Assembly: GCF_020217485.1 (NCBI RefSeq)
Contig: NZ_JAEKMI010000001.1
Coordinates: forward strand, 1 to 64,000
Reading direction: 5' to 3'
DNA: 64,000 nucleotides
Origin: Mycobacterium sp. WUMAC-067
GTDB taxonomy: Bacteria; Actinomycetota; Actinomycetes; Mycobacteriales; Mycobacteriaceae
Numbering within the stretch: the first letter of the stretch is position 1; each line of letters begins with the position of its first letter. The notes under the pieces are model-generated. The model did no database searches and was not told the DNA's origin. It saw only the letters and a program-made list of their open reading frames with translations. Position numbers and translations under genes: made by a program. Of this stretch, positions 36,637 to 45,687 are shown piece after piece.

Positions 36637-37965
36637 ATGCCCGCGCTGTTGTGGTTTCGCCGCGATCTGCGGCTGCGTGATCATCCGGCGCTCCTCGCCG
36701 CGGCCGAGAGCGACGAGGTGCTCGCCTGTTTTGTGCTCGATCCGCGCCTGGAAGGCTCGTCGGGACAGCGCCGGCTGCAGTTCCTGGGTGACTCGCTGCG
36801 GCGGCTGCGCGACGACCTGGATGGGCGCCTGCTCGTAACCCGCGGGCGGCCCGAGACACGGATTCCCCGCATTGCCAAGGAGTTCGGCGCGTCGTCGGTG
36901 CACATCTCGGAAGACTTCGCGCCGTTCGGAACGCGCCGCGACGAACGGGTGCGGGCCGCATTGGGCGCGGTCCCGCTGGTGGCGACGGGGTCACCGTATC
37001 TCGTGTCGCCCGGACGCGTCACCAAGCCGGACGGTTCGCCCTACCGGGTGTTCACCCCGTTTTTGCGGCGGTGGCACGAAACCGGCTGGCGGGCGCCGGC
37101 GAAATCGAGCGCCACGTCCGCGCGCTGGCTGGATCCGCGGCGCCTGGGGATAGAGCGCTGCGAAATCCCTGACCCCGGCGTCCGGCTCGATGTCGCCGCC
37201 GGCGAGGCGGCGGCGCGCACCCAGTGGGAGTCCTTCGTCGGCAACGGATTGAGAACCTACAGCGCCGACCGTGACCGGCCCGATCTGGCAGGCACCAGCC
37301 GGATGTCGGCGCACCTGAAATTCGGCACCGTCCATCCCCGCACTCTGGTTGCCGACCTGGACACGCGCAGCGGCGGGGCGCAAGCGTACCTGCGGGAGTT
37401 GGCTTTTCGCGATTTCTACGCCGATGTGCTGCACCACTGGCCGGCGAGCGCGTGGCGCAACTGGAACGGCGCTTTCGACGGCATCAAGACCGACGCCGGC
37501 GCCGAGGCGAAGCGCCGCTTCGCGGCGTGGAAGGCCGGCGAAACCGGTTTTCCCTTCGTCGACGCCGGGATGCGTCAGCTGCGGGAGACCGGGTTCATGC
37601 ACAACCGGGTGCGGATGATCGTCGCGTCGTTTCTGGTCAAGGACCTGCACCTGCCATGGCAGTGGGGCGCCGAATGGTTTCTGGACCAGCTCGTGGACGG
37701 CGACATGGCGAACAACCAGCATGGTTGGCAGTGGTGCGCGGGCTGCGGCACCGATGCCGCGCCCTACTTCCGGGTGTTCAACCCGACGATGCAGGGCGAA
37801 AAGTTCGATCCCACAGGCGATTACATTCGCCGTTGGGTGACCGAGCTGCGCTCGGCGCATGACGCGCACTTGCGCAAGGGCGAGCGGCCGGACGGTTACC
37901 CGCAGCCCATCGTCGACCACGCCGCCGAACGGGCCGAAGCGCTGCGGCGTTATCAGCGCATCTGA
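36637..37965 (+). CDS. phr: Deoxyribodipyrimidine (CPD) photolyase
   Basis: A 442-aa class I photolyase that repairs cyclobutane pyrimidine dimers with blue light. The N-terminal antenna domain opens LLWFRRDLRLRDHPAL. The FAD domain shows SRMSAHLKFGTVHPR, WRNWNGAFDGIKT, GFPFVDAGMRQLRETGFMHNRVRM and DGDMANNQHGWQWCAGCGTDAAPYFRVFNP, with the tryptophans used for flavin photoreduction. AGGGAG precedes the ATG. It ends the mmpL-tspO-phr operon. M. tuberculosis has no photolyase, so this marks a light-exposed lifestyle. Confidence 0.96.
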   Translation: MPALLWFRRDLRLRDHPALLAAAESDEVLACFVLDPRLEGSSGQRRLQFLGDSLRRLRDDLDGRLLVTRGRPETRIPRIAKEFGASSVHISEDFAPFGTRRDERVRAALGAVPLVATGSPYLVSPGRVTKPDGSPYRVFTPFLRRWHETGWRAPAKSSATSARWLDPRRLGIERCEIPDPGVRLDVAAGEAAARTQWESFVGNGLRTYSADRDRPDLAGTSRMSAHLKFGTVHPRTLVADLDTRSGGAQAYLRELAFRDFYADVLHHWPASAWRNWNGAFDGIKTDAGAEAKRRFAAWKAGETGFPFVDAGMRQLRETGFMHNRVRMIVASFLVKDLHLPWQWGAEWFLDQLVDGDMANNQHGWQWCAGCGTDAAPYFRVFNPTMQGEKFDPTGDYIRRWVTELRSAHDAHLRKGERPDGYPQPIVDHAAERAEALRRYQRI

Positions 37966-38052
37966 ACTCGGTGTTCGTTAGCCCGAGCGTGCACCCGGAG
38001 CCGGTTGGCGTGCCATGATCGGACGATTCGGTCAAGCCATCGGGAGCCGACA

Positions 38053-38601
38053 ATGACCATCTCCCTCATCCGCGTGCTGATCTCGGGCGCCGCCGCCGGC
38101 CTTACCGCGGTGATCACGGGCTGTTCCTGCTCGATCGGTTCGTCGCACGCGGTGAGCAGGAGCGATGTCGCCGGCCAAATCACCGCCAAGATGACCGACG
38201 CCGCCGGCAACAAGCCCGAGTCGGTGAACTGCCCGAACGACCTGCCCGCCAAAGTCGGCGCGCAGGTGAACTGCGAAATGACGGTGAAGAACCGGCCGTT
38301 CGGTGTCAGCGTCACGGTCACCCGCGTCGACGGCAGCGACGTCAAGTTCGACATGGTGGAGATGGTCGACAAGAACCAGATCGCCGCCGCGATCAGCGCC
38401 CAGCTCGGCCAGCGGGTGGGCAGAAAACCGGACTCGGTGACCTGCCCCGAGAACTTGAAAGGTGTTGCGGGCGCGACGCTTCGGTGTCAGCTCACCGACC
38501 GCGGCGCAAAGTACGGCGTGCTGGTGACCGTCACGAACGTCGATGCGGGCGACGTCAATTTCCATTTCAAGGTCGACGACCGGCCCCAACCAAATAGCTA
38601 G
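38053..38601 (+). CDS. DUF4333 lipoprotein (Rv3033-like)
   Basis: Exported lipoprotein of 182 aa, with lipobox VITGC and acylated C24. The mature part is two tandem DUF4333-type repeats of about 75 residues. Each has a paired-cysteine pattern: SVNCPNDLPAKVGAQVNCEM and SVTCPENL...GATLRCQL. Function is unknown. Length and position match Rv3033 of M. tuberculosis, which makes this the right boundary of the accessory island. It is convergent with the acyltransferase gene, with a 4-bp overlap. Confidence 0.85.
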   Translation: MTISLIRVLISGAAAGLTAVITGCSCSIGSSHAVSRSDVAGQITAKMTDAAGNKPESVNCPNDLPAKVGAQVNCEMTVKNRPFGVSVTVTRVDGSDVKFDMVEMVDKNQIAAAISAQLGQRVGRKPDSVTCPENLKGVAGATLRCQLTDRGAKYGVLVTVTNVDAGDVNFHFKVDDRPQPNS

Positions 38602-39335
38602 CGGGAGGCCTTTTTCCGTTCGATGTCGGCCAGGGCGGCGGCCAGCTCGGCACGCTGCGCGGCCGAGCTCTCCCAGGCGAGCTGGCGGTTCTTGACCACC
38701 TTGGCCGGCGCGCCGACCGCAATCGAGTAGTCCGGAATCACACCGCGCACCACCGCGTGAGATCCCAGCACGCAGCCGCGCCCGACGGACGTGCCCCGCA
38801 GCACCGACACCTTGACCCCCACCCAGGTGTCCGGGCCGATCCGCACCGGCGACTTGACGATGCCCTGATCTTTGATCGGCAGGTCAATGTTGTCCATGCG
38901 GTGGTCGAAGTCGCAGACGTAGCACCAATCGGCCATCAACACCGAATCCCCGAGCTCGATGTCGAGGTAGGCGTTGATGACGTTGTCGCGGCCCAGCACC
39001 ACTTTGTCGCCGAAGCGCAGCGAGCCCTCGTGTGCGCGGATGGTGTTCTTGTCACCGATGTGGACCCAGCGGCCGATCTCGAGCTGCGCGAGCTCGGGCG
39101 TGGCATGGATTTCCACGCCCTTGCCGAGAAACACCATGCCGCGGGTGATGATGTGCGGGTTGGCCAGCTTGAACTTCAGCAATCGCCAGTAGCGCACCAG
39201 GTACCACGGGGTGTATGCGCGGTTGCGCAGCACCCACCTCAGCGAGGCCAACGTGAGGAACTTGGCCTGGCGCGGGTCGCGCAGGTTCGATCCACGCCAG
39301 CGGCGATGGACCGGAGCGCCCCACATGCTCGTCAT
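38598..39335 (-). CDS. Left-handed beta-helix O-acyltransferase of the MGLP region
   Basis: A 245-aa hexapeptide-repeat acyltransferase (Rv3034c type). Repeats run from about 65 to 215 (EIGRWVHIGDKNTIRAHEG, VVLGRDNVINAYLDI, VRIGPDTWVGVKVSVLRGTSVGRGCVLGSHAVVRG), ending in the cap IAVGAPAKVVKNR. A likely catalytic His lies in CDFDHRMD. It is associated with acylation of MGLP glucoses in M. tuberculosis by locus, not by assay known to me. The ATG at 39335 is followed by MTSMWGAPV. Confidence 0.87.
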   Translation of the reverse strand: MTSMWGAPVHRRWRGSNLRDPRQAKFLTLASLRWVLRNRAYTPWYLVRYWRLLKFKLANPHIITRGMVFLGKGVEIHATPELAQLEIGRWVHIGDKNTIRAHEGSLRFGDKVVLGRDNVINAYLDIELGDSVLMADWCYVCDFDHRMDNIDLPIKDQGIVKSPVRIGPDTWVGVKVSVLRGTSVGRGCVLGSHAVVRGVIPDYSIAVGAPAKVVKNRQLAWESSAAQRAELAAALADIERKKASR

Positions 39336-39428
39336 GGCCGGAAAGCCTAGTCGAGGGGCCAAGCGATACCCTCACGTGTACTCGATCGCCGCACCTGCGC
39401 CCGCCCTGGGAAGGACTTGGAAACCGAC

Positions 39429-40751
39429 GTGCTTGCGCGACAACTCGTCAGTGGGCTTCGGCGTTGCTCATCCGCGCTGCTGGCGGCGGCGCTCACGGCC
39501 GTGGCCAGCGGCTGCGGCAACACCGACTCCTGGGTGGACGCGTCGGCCGCGCAGGGTTGGCCGGCGCAATACGCCGACGCCGCCAATAGCAGCTACACCG
39601 CCACCGGCGGGGCCACCAAGCTGTCGTTGCAGTGGACCCGCTCGGTCAAGGGCAGCCTGGCGGCCGGACCGGCGCTCAGCGCGCGCGGCTATCTGGCACT
39701 GAACGCCCAGACCTCGGCGGGGTGCTCGCTGATGGAGTGGGAGAACAACCACAACGGGCGGCAGCGCTGGTGTGTGCGGTTGTTCCAGGGCGGCGGCTTC
39801 GGCGGCCCGCTGCTCGACGGGTTCGACAACGTGTACGTCGGCCAGCCCGGAGCGTTCCTGTCTTTCCCGGTGACCCAGTGGACGCGGTGGCGCCAGCCGG
39901 TGATCGGCATGCCCACGACGCCGCGGTTCCTGGGCAACGGCGAGTTGCTCGTCGCCACGCACCTGGGGCAGGTGCTGGTGTTCGACGCCCATCGCGGCCA
40001 GGTGGTGAGCAGCCCGCTCGATCTGGTGGACGGTATCGATCCCACCGATGCGACGCGCGGGCTCGCCGATTGCGCACCGGCCCGCCAGGGCTGCCCGGTG
40101 GCCGCGGCCCCCGCCTTCTCGGCGGCCAACGGGATGGCGGTGCTCGGCGTCTGGCAGCCGGGCGCGCCGGCCGCGGTTCTGGTGGGCCTGAAGTACCACC
40201 CGGGGCAGACCCCGCTGCTGACCAAGGAGTGGACGAGCGACGCCGTGGGCGCGGGCGCGATCGCCAGCCCGGTGCTCTCGGCCGACGGGTCGACCGTCTA
40301 CGTCAACGGCCGCGACCAGCGCCTGTGGGCGCTGCGCACCGCGGACGCGAAGGTGAAGTGGTCGGTGCCGCTGGGATTTCTGGCGCAGACTCCCCCGGCG
40401 ATCACTCCGCAGGGGCTGATCGTCTCCGGCGGTGGGCCCGACACGCGGCTGGTCGCGTTCAAGGACGCGGGCGATCACGCCGATCAGGTGTGGCGCCGCG
40501 ACGACGCCGTCCCCCTGTCGTCGTCGAGCCTGGCGGGGGCCGGGGTCGGCTACACGGTGGTCAGCGGGCCGCCCGCCAACGGCGCGCCCGGGATGTCGGT
40601 GTTGGTCTTCGATCCGGGTGACGGCCACACGCTGAACAGCTATCCGCTGCCGGCGGCCACCGGGTATCCGCTGGGGGTTGCCGTCGGCACCGACCGGCGG
40701 GTGGTGGCCGCCACCAGCGACGGTCAGGTCTACGGTTTCGCGCCGGCCTGA
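39429..40751 (+). CDS. PQQ-like beta-propeller lipoprotein
   Basis: Exported lipoprotein of 440 aa (Rv3035 type). The signal ends in lipobox VASGC (C29 with the GTG start), and the rest shows repeated beta-propeller blades: LSADGSTVYVNGRDQRLWALRTADAKVKWSVP is the clearest PQQ/WD-like repeat. Function is unknown. I chose GTG 39429 because it gives a compact signal sequence; a TTG at 39417 with a closer GGAAGGA is the alternative. It is divergent from the acyltransferase. Confidence 0.83.
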   Translation: MLARQLVSGLRRCSSALLAAALTAVASGCGNTDSWVDASAAQGWPAQYADAANSSYTATGGATKLSLQWTRSVKGSLAAGPALSARGYLALNAQTSAGCSLMEWENNHNGRQRWCVRLFQGGGFGGPLLDGFDNVYVGQPGAFLSFPVTQWTRWRQPVIGMPTTPRFLGNGELLVATHLGQVLVFDAHRGQVVSSPLDLVDGIDPTDATRGLADCAPARQGCPVAAAPAFSAANGMAVLGVWQPGAPAAVLVGLKYHPGQTPLLTKEWTSDAVGAGAIASPVLSADGSTVYVNGRDQRLWALRTADAKVKWSVPLGFLAQTPPAITPQGLIVSGGGPDTRLVAFKDAGDHADQVWRRDDAVPLSSSSLAGAGVGYTVVSGPPANGAPGMSVLVFDPGDGHTLNSYPLPAATGYPLGVAVGTDRRVVAATSDGQVYGFAPA

Positions 40752-40769
40752 CCGGGACATACTCCTGGA

Positions 40770-41156
40770 GTGCCGATCGACGACCCCACAGCAGCGGACG
40801 CCGCGACCACCACAGCGGAGGGCCGGCAGGTCAGCACGCCGGATATCGTGGCGACGCTCGTCTTGCTGGTCATCCATGGGGCCCTCTACGGAGCGAGCTT
40901 TGTGGTGCTGGGCCTGCTGGTGATGAGCACGGACCCGTGCGGCTATCAGAAGTGCGGCGATCCCGCCTGGATCGACCGGGCCATGAACCTGGGCACCTGG
41001 GGCGGGGCCGCCCTCTTGATCGCCGACGTCGTGGTCGCCGTGTACCTGCTGGTGTGCCGGAGAAGGGCGTTCTTCGTGCCGATCATCGGTTGCGTCGCGC
41101 AGGTGGCATTGGCGGCCCTGGCCGTGGCGATGGAATTGCGGGCCGGACCCGTTTGA
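40770..41156 (+). CDS. Small integral membrane protein
   Basis: A 128-aa protein with three predicted helices (about 25-52, 72-94 and 99-122) and a short extracytoplasmic loop holding a Cys pair (DPCGYQKCGDP). The N-terminal 20 residues are polar and disordered. I do not recognise the family. It starts at GTG 40770, 18 bp after the propeller lipoprotein, so the two are probably co-transcribed. Confidence 0.7.
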   Translation: MPIDDPTAADAATTTAEGRQVSTPDIVATLVLLVIHGALYGASFVVLGLLVMSTDPCGYQKCGDPAWIDRAMNLGTWGGAALLIADVVVAVYLLVCRRRAFFVPIIGCVAQVALAALAVAMELRAGPV

Positions 41157-41160
41157 GCGC

Positions 41161-41844
41161 TCAGATGGCCAGCGGCGGGATGGCGCTGCGGGGCACCTGG
41201 GCCTGGGCGGGCCCGCCGAACGCCGGCAGCATCTCGCCGGGGGCGAAGTAGAAGATCAGCTGATCGTCGGTGATGGCGAAGTTCTGATAGTGCGACGGGT
41301 CATGCCCCGTCGACGGCAAAATCGCAGCGCCCAAAGGGGTTTGACGTTCCAAGTCGCGCTGGACGATCGGGAAGATGGCGTCCAGCGGCGTCGCGCCCGG
41401 GGGAAACAGGTTGTCGAACGTGATGGGCTGCTTCGTGCCGAGGTTGTAGTTGAACGCCTTGTACCAGGTCGATGAACGCGTTCCCCCGACGTCCTGAAAG
41501 AACTTGAGCACCACGCTGCGGGTGTTGTGCGGCGGCTGGCCGGCGCTGCGCTGGTCGGTGGTGGCCTCCAGCTGGTAGGGCTGGTCACGACCCCCGGAAC
41601 TCTGCGCGACGTTGACGAAGCCGTCCCGGTTTTGGGTGATGTAGTCGGTCAGCGCCTGTTGGTCCGGGTAGTCGGTGGGAAACGTCATGGTGAGCATGTA
41701 GTTGGCGCCGGTGGCGTGCACACGACACATCTGGTCGGCCTCGACGGTGCCGCCCAGGCTCGCGCAGGACGGCGGCGCGGCGGCGGCCGGCCAGCCCACC
41801 AAGACCGCCGGCGCGAGCAGCGCAGCGGCTATCAGATAACGCAT
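41161..41844 (-). CDS. Secreted RsiV/DUF3298-type protein (TB22.2-like)
   Basis: A 227-aa secreted protein of the same length as M. tuberculosis Rv3036c (TB22.2). Its signal peptide is MRYLIAAALLAPAVLVG...AAAAP, cleaved near residue 22. The mature domain (about 40-227) follows the DUF3298/RsiV pattern, with TYPD-like strands and the C-terminal FAITDDQLIFYFAPGEMLP. Rv3036c has been reported as a cell-wall esterase; no clear GXSXG motif is visible here, so I leave the activity open. Confidence 0.85.
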   Translation of the reverse strand: MRYLIAAALLAPAVLVGWPAAAAPPSCASLGGTVEADQMCRVHATGANYMLTMTFPTDYPDQQALTDYITQNRDGFVNVAQSSGGRDQPYQLEATTDQRSAGQPPHNTRSVVLKFFQDVGGTRSSTWYKAFNYNLGTKQPITFDNLFPPGATPLDAIFPIVQRDLERQTPLGAAILPSTGHDPSHYQNFAITDDQLIFYFAPGEMLPAFGGPAQAQVPRSAIPPLAI

Positions 41845-41917
41845 CGTGGAATTGTCCTCGCAAACTAGCCAGGGCGGGGTGTGACCGGAAAAGTAACCGC
41901 CGCCAGCGTACCCGGCG

Positions 41918-43117
41918 CTACCGGGACGCCCGGCAAACGAACGCCATCGCGCGACCGGAGGCGCGTGCACCGATGCGGGTGATGACCACCGACAGCGGTC
42001 GGTCGCCGCGCAGCCGCATCCGTTTGCGCAACGCGTCAGGGTCCACCCGCACCCCGCGGACCAATACCTCCAACGACCCGCAGTCCAGCGCCGACAACGC
42101 CTGCCGGAGCCGTCGTTCGTCGAAGACCAGCTGCTCGATCACCTCGAAGCCTCGCACCGCGGCCGGCAGCCGATCGCCCGAGAGATAGGCGATGTCGGGA
42201 TCGAGCTGCCACAGCCCGTGCCGCGCGCCGTAGTGGCGCACCAGCCCGGCCCGGACCACCGCGCCGTCCGGGTCGACGATCCACCGCCCGACCGGCCGCA
42301 CCGGGCAGTCATCGGGGTCGGCGTCGGTGAGCTGCTCGTCGCGGTCGAGGACGCTCGCCCGCCGGGTGACGCCGGGCCGCGCCAGCCCCGCCGACCACAG
42401 ACACGCTTCCCGCACCGAGCCGCGATAGGACGTCACCTCGATCTCTCCGTCGAACCCGAGGCGACGAACCTCGTCGAAATCGATTCCCGGAGCGCACTTT
42501 ACGGCGAAATCCCGATCACGGTAGGCGTCGAGCAACGCGGCCAGCCCGGGCTGATAGTCGTCGATGCGCAGGCGCCGCCGCCCCTGCGCACGTCGCGAAG
42601 GATCGACGACGAGCACGGCGTCGCGGGTGACCGGGTGCAGCGCGTCGGCGCGGCAGAGCCCCACCGGCCCCAGGTTGTGGCGGGCCATGGCCAGCCGCAC
42701 GGAGTCGAGATCGCTGCCCACCGCCGTGATCCCGCGGCCGCGCAGCGCGGCCAGCTCGGTGCCGATCGAACAGGTCGCGTCGTGCACCACGACGTCCGGT
42801 CCGCCCTCGGCCAGCCGCCCGGCCCGGTGCAGCGCCACCGGCGCGGCGGTGGCTTGCTGCAGCGCCTCGTCGGTGAACAGCCAGTCCGACACCGCGAAGC
42901 CCGGCCCGCTCAGTTTCTCCACGGCGCGGCGGCGCAACAGGACCGTCTCCACCAGCACCGCCGCCCGGTCGCCGAAGTGGGCGCGGGCCGCGGCGACGTC
43001 GGCGACCCGGGTGGCGTCCGTCAGCTCGAGTTCGGCGACGGTCGCCAGCGCCGCGGCGCCGGCTTGCGACCGCAGGTAGCCGACATCGTCGGCGCTGAAC
43101 CGCAGCCCACCGCTCAG
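41918..43117 (-). CDS. Class I SAM methyltransferase with THUMP-like C-terminal domain
   Basis: A protein of about 399 aa (Rv3037c type). The SAM motif is HDATCSIGTELAAL, with GSDLDSVRLAMA as motif II and the catalytic-loop-like VLVVDPSRR. The N-terminal and C-terminal parts match THUMP-like RNA-binding modules. The start is uncertain. At the expected coupling position, overlapping the stop of the upstream gene, the codon is CTG (43117-43115), and no ATG/GTG/TTG follows in frame near it. The next upstream alternatives lie deep inside the neighbouring gene. Confidence 0.75.
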   Translation of the reverse strand: MSGGLRFSADDVGYLRSQAGAAALATVAELELTDATRVADVAAARAHFGDRAAVLVETVLLRRRAVEKLSGPGFAVSDWLFTDEALQQATAAPVALHRAGRLAEGGPDVVVHDATCSIGTELAALRGRGITAVGSDLDSVRLAMARHNLGPVGLCRADALHPVTRDAVLVVDPSRRAQGRRRLRIDDYQPGLAALLDAYRDRDFAVKCAPGIDFDEVRRLGFDGEIEVTSYRGSVREACLWSAGLARPGVTRRASVLDRDEQLTDADPDDCPVRPVGRWIVDPDGAVVRAGLVRHYGARHGLWQLDPDIAYLSGDRLPAAVRGFEVIEQLVFDERRLRQALSALDCGSLEVLVRGVRVDPDALRKRMRLRGDRPLSVVITRIGARASGRAMAFVCRASR

Positions 43118-44085
43118 GAGGGTTTGACCCCGGTCACCATCACGTTGTAGAACCAGCCCTTCGGCACCACGCGCCGCCACACGTTGGCGTCCGCCCAGCT
43201 CAGGGCTTTCCAGCCGTTGAAGGCGAATTTCGCCCAGCCCCACCCCAGCCGCCCGGCCGGCACCGACGCCTCGAAGGTGCGCACCGGCCAACCGAACATC
43301 GCGGCGGTGAACTCCTCGCTGACGGTCCGCACCTCGGTGGCGCCGGCGTTGGCGGCCATCCGCTCCAGGTCACCGGGCGTGAAGGTGTGCAGGTCGACGA
43401 TGGCCTCCAGCGCCGCGGCCCGGGAGGATTCATCGAGCTCGGCCTGCGGGCGCCGCCAGCTGCCCAGGCCGGGCAGCTTGGTGACGTTGGTGGCGATCCG
43501 CCAGGTCAGCGTGGACAGCTCGCGGGCGTAGACGTCGCCGGCGCTGGTCGGTTCGCCGGCAAAGACGAACCGTCCGCCCGGGCGCAGCACCCGGATCACC
43601 TCGCGCAGCGACAGCTCGACGTCGGGAATGTGGTGCAGCACGGCGTGCCCGACGACCAGGTCGAAGGTGTTGTCTTCATACGGGATGCCCTCGGCGTCGG
43701 CGACCCGGCCGTCGATGTCCAGGCCCAGGGACTGCCCGTTGCGGGTGGCGACCTTGACCATGCCCGGCGACAGGTCGGTCACCGACCCGCGGCGCGCGAC
43801 CCCGGACTGGATCAGGTTCAGCAGGAAAAAGCCTGTGCCACAGCCCAATTCGAGGGCCCGGTCGTACGGCAGGTCACGGAGCACCTCGTCGGGCACGATG
43901 GCGTCGAAACGGCCGCGCGCGTAGTCGATGCAGCGCTGGTCATAGGAGATCGACCACTTCTCGTCATAGGTTTCGGCCTCCCAGTCGTGGTAGAGGACCT
44001 GGGCCAGCTTGCTGTCGTGCCGGGCGGCCTCCACCTGTTCGGCGGTGGCGTGAGGCGTCGGCACGGCGTCGGTCGAACTCGTCAT
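43114..44085 (-). CDS. SAM-dependent methyltransferase (Rv3038c-like)
   Basis: A 323-aa class I methyltransferase. Motif I is ALELGCGTGFFLL (about 77-89), followed by VTDLSPGMVKVA, DLVVGHAVLHHIPDVE and VLRPGGRFVFAGEP. The substrate is unknown. It begins at ATG 44085. It belongs to a co-directional run (ctaD, serB2, ABC, Nudix, echA17, this gene, THUMP-type) with 4-bp or very short junctions, suggesting one long transcript. Confidence 0.88.
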   Translation of the reverse strand: MTSSTDAVPTPHATAEQVEAARHDSKLAQVLYHDWEAETYDEKWSISYDQRCIDYARGRFDAIVPDEVLRDLPYDRALELGCGTGFFLLNLIQSGVARRGSVTDLSPGMVKVATRNGQSLGLDIDGRVADAEGIPYEDNTFDLVVGHAVLHHIPDVELSLREVIRVLRPGGRFVFAGEPTSAGDVYARELSTLTWRIATNVTKLPGLGSWRRPQAELDESSRAAALEAIVDLHTFTPGDLERMAANAGATEVRTVSEEFTAAMFGWPVRTFEASVPAGRLGWGWAKFAFNGWKALSWADANVWRRVVPKGWFYNVMVTGVKPS

Positions 44086-44095
44086 GCAGGGCAGC

Positions 44096-44860
44096 CTAAC
44101 GGCCGCCGGGATCCGCCCGATCGCCACCGCCCTGACCAGCGGAGAACACCTCGGCGTAGCGGCGGCGTTCGGCGGCGAGGCGCTCGGGGCGCCCCAGGTC
44201 GAACACGTCGTTGATTCCGGCCTTGGCGGCGGCCAGCGCGTGCCGCGGACCCTCGAGGAAACGGCGCGCCCATCCCGCGGCGGCGTCGTACACGTCATCG
44301 GGGGCCACCATTTCGTCGATGAGGTTCAACGCCAGGGCCTCTTCGGCGTCGAAGAATCGCCCGCTGAACACCAGCTCCTTGGCCTTGCTGGCCCCGGCGG
44401 CCCGGGTCAGGCGGGCCATCGCGTCGCCGCCGGGCACCAGCCCGGCCAGGATTTCGGTCGCGCCGAACTTCACGTTGTCACCGCTGATGCGCCAATCGGC
44501 GGCCAGCGCCAGCGTGAGCCCGGCGCCCAACGCGTAGCCGGTGATGGCCGCCACGGTCGGCTTGGGGATGGCTGCGACCGCGTCGATGGCCTCCTGCCGG
44601 ACCCGGGCCGCGGTCTCGGCTTCGGCACCCCGCAGCGTGCGCAGTTCGGGCATGTCGTCGCCGGCGGAGAAAATCTCGTGGCCGCCGAACAGGATGACGG
44701 CCGCGACATCGTCGCGCCGCCCCAATTCCTCGGCCGCCGCGACGACCTCGCGGTAGACCTGGCGGGTCATCGCGTTGGTCGGGGGCCGCGACAGCAGCAG
44801 CATGGCCAGCCCGGCGTCCTGCGAGCCGTCGCTGACCACGACGCTGACGAACTCGCTCAA
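44096..44860 (-). CDS. echA17: Enoyl-CoA hydratase/isomerase family protein
   Basis: Crotonase-fold protein of 254 aa, the same length as EchA17. The oxyanion and active-site segments are [14 protein letters not shown] and [18 protein letters not shown], followed by [17 protein letters not shown]. Of the two catalytic glutamates in rat crotonase, the second appears kept (E in ATEI) but the first aligns with Thr (GAGLT). It may therefore be an isomerase or another crotonase-family enzyme. The start is TTG 44860, which overlaps the Nudix stop by 4 bp. Confidence 0.88.
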   Translation of the reverse strand: MSEFVSVVVSDGSQDAGLAMLLLSRPPTNAMTRQVYREVVAAAEELGRRDDVAAVILFGGHEIFSAGDDMPELRTLRGAEAETAARVRQEAIDAVAAIPKPTVAAITGYALGAGLTLALAADWRISGDNVKFGATEILAGLVPGGDAMARLTRAAGASKAKELVFSGRFFDAEEALALNLIDEMVAPDDVYDAAAGWARRFLEGPRHALAAAKAGINDVFDLGRPERLAAERRRYAEVFSAGQGGGDRADPGGR

Positions 44861-45687
44861 TGCCGCCACCCCAGCCCGCCCGCTTCCCGCGCCTGGTGGT
44901 AGCGGTCGGAATCGAAGAACTCGAAAACCCAGTTGTCGCCCTGGATCTCGAGGTGCGGCTGCACCGGGACGATCTGGCGTTCCACGGCCAGCACCTCGGC
45001 GACGGTCCGCCCGGCCAGCGAGTCCAGCTGCGTCCACGTTGGCGGCAGCAGGAAGCTGCGACCGGCCGAGAAGTCGGCGATGGCCGCCTCCGGCGTCGTC
45101 CAGCCCGCGCGGTCGGATTCGGTGTTCTCACCGTCGGCGAGCTGCCCCTCCGGCAGGGCCCCCACGAAGAAATAGGTGTCGTAGCGGCGGGTGCGCTCGG
45201 CCTCCGGGGTGACCCAGTTGGCCCACGGCCGCAACAGGTCCGAGCGCAGCTCCAGCTTCTCGCGCCGCAAGAAGTCCGCGAACGACAACGTCCCGTCGGC
45301 CAGGGCCCGGCGGGCGTCGCCGTACACCGACGCGTCACCGACGATACTGTCCGGCGCCGCACGGCCCTGGCCCGCCGGGCCGGCAAACAGCACCCCGGAT
45401 TCCTCGAAGGTCTCGCGGGCCGCGGCGCAGACCAGCGCCTCGGCCAGGTCGGGTTCGATGCCGAAGCGCTGCGCCCACCACTCCGGCGCCGGTCCGGCCC
45501 ATGCGATATCGGCGTTGCGGTCGCGGTCGTCGACGCCGCCGCCGGGGAACACCATCGTCCCCGCGGCGAACTCCATCTTGGCGTGCCGGCGCATCAGGAA
45601 GACGCCCAGTCCGGGGCCCGTGTCGCGGACCAGCATCACGGTCGCCGCCGGCCTGGGGACGAGCGGGGTTTCCTCGGGTGACGTCAT
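44857..45687 (-). CDS. Nudix hydrolase with extended Nudix box
   Basis: A 276-aa Nudix protein (Rv3040c type). The box is split: [10 protein letters not shown] (47-56) is separated by about 34 residues from [11 protein letters not shown] (91-101). This insertion is typical of NUDT7/NUDT19-like CoA- or NDP-sugar-type hydrolases, in contrast to MutT. The ATG at 45687 overlaps the ABC-protein stop by 4 bp. A CoA-derivative substrate would fit the neighbouring enoyl-CoA enzyme, but this is inference. Confidence 0.88.
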   Translation of the reverse strand: MTSPEETPLVPRPAATVMLVRDTGPGLGVFLMRRHAKMEFAAGTMVFPGGGVDDRDRNADIAWAGPAPEWWAQRFGIEPDLAEALVCAAARETFEESGVLFAGPAGQGRAAPDSIVGDASVYGDARRALADGTLSFADFLRREKLELRSDLLRPWANWVTPEAERTRRYDTYFFVGALPEGQLADGENTESDRAGWTTPEAAIADFSAGRSFLLPPTWTQLDSLAGRTVAEVLAVERQIVPVQPHLEIQGDNWVFEFFDSDRYHQAREAGGLGWRH

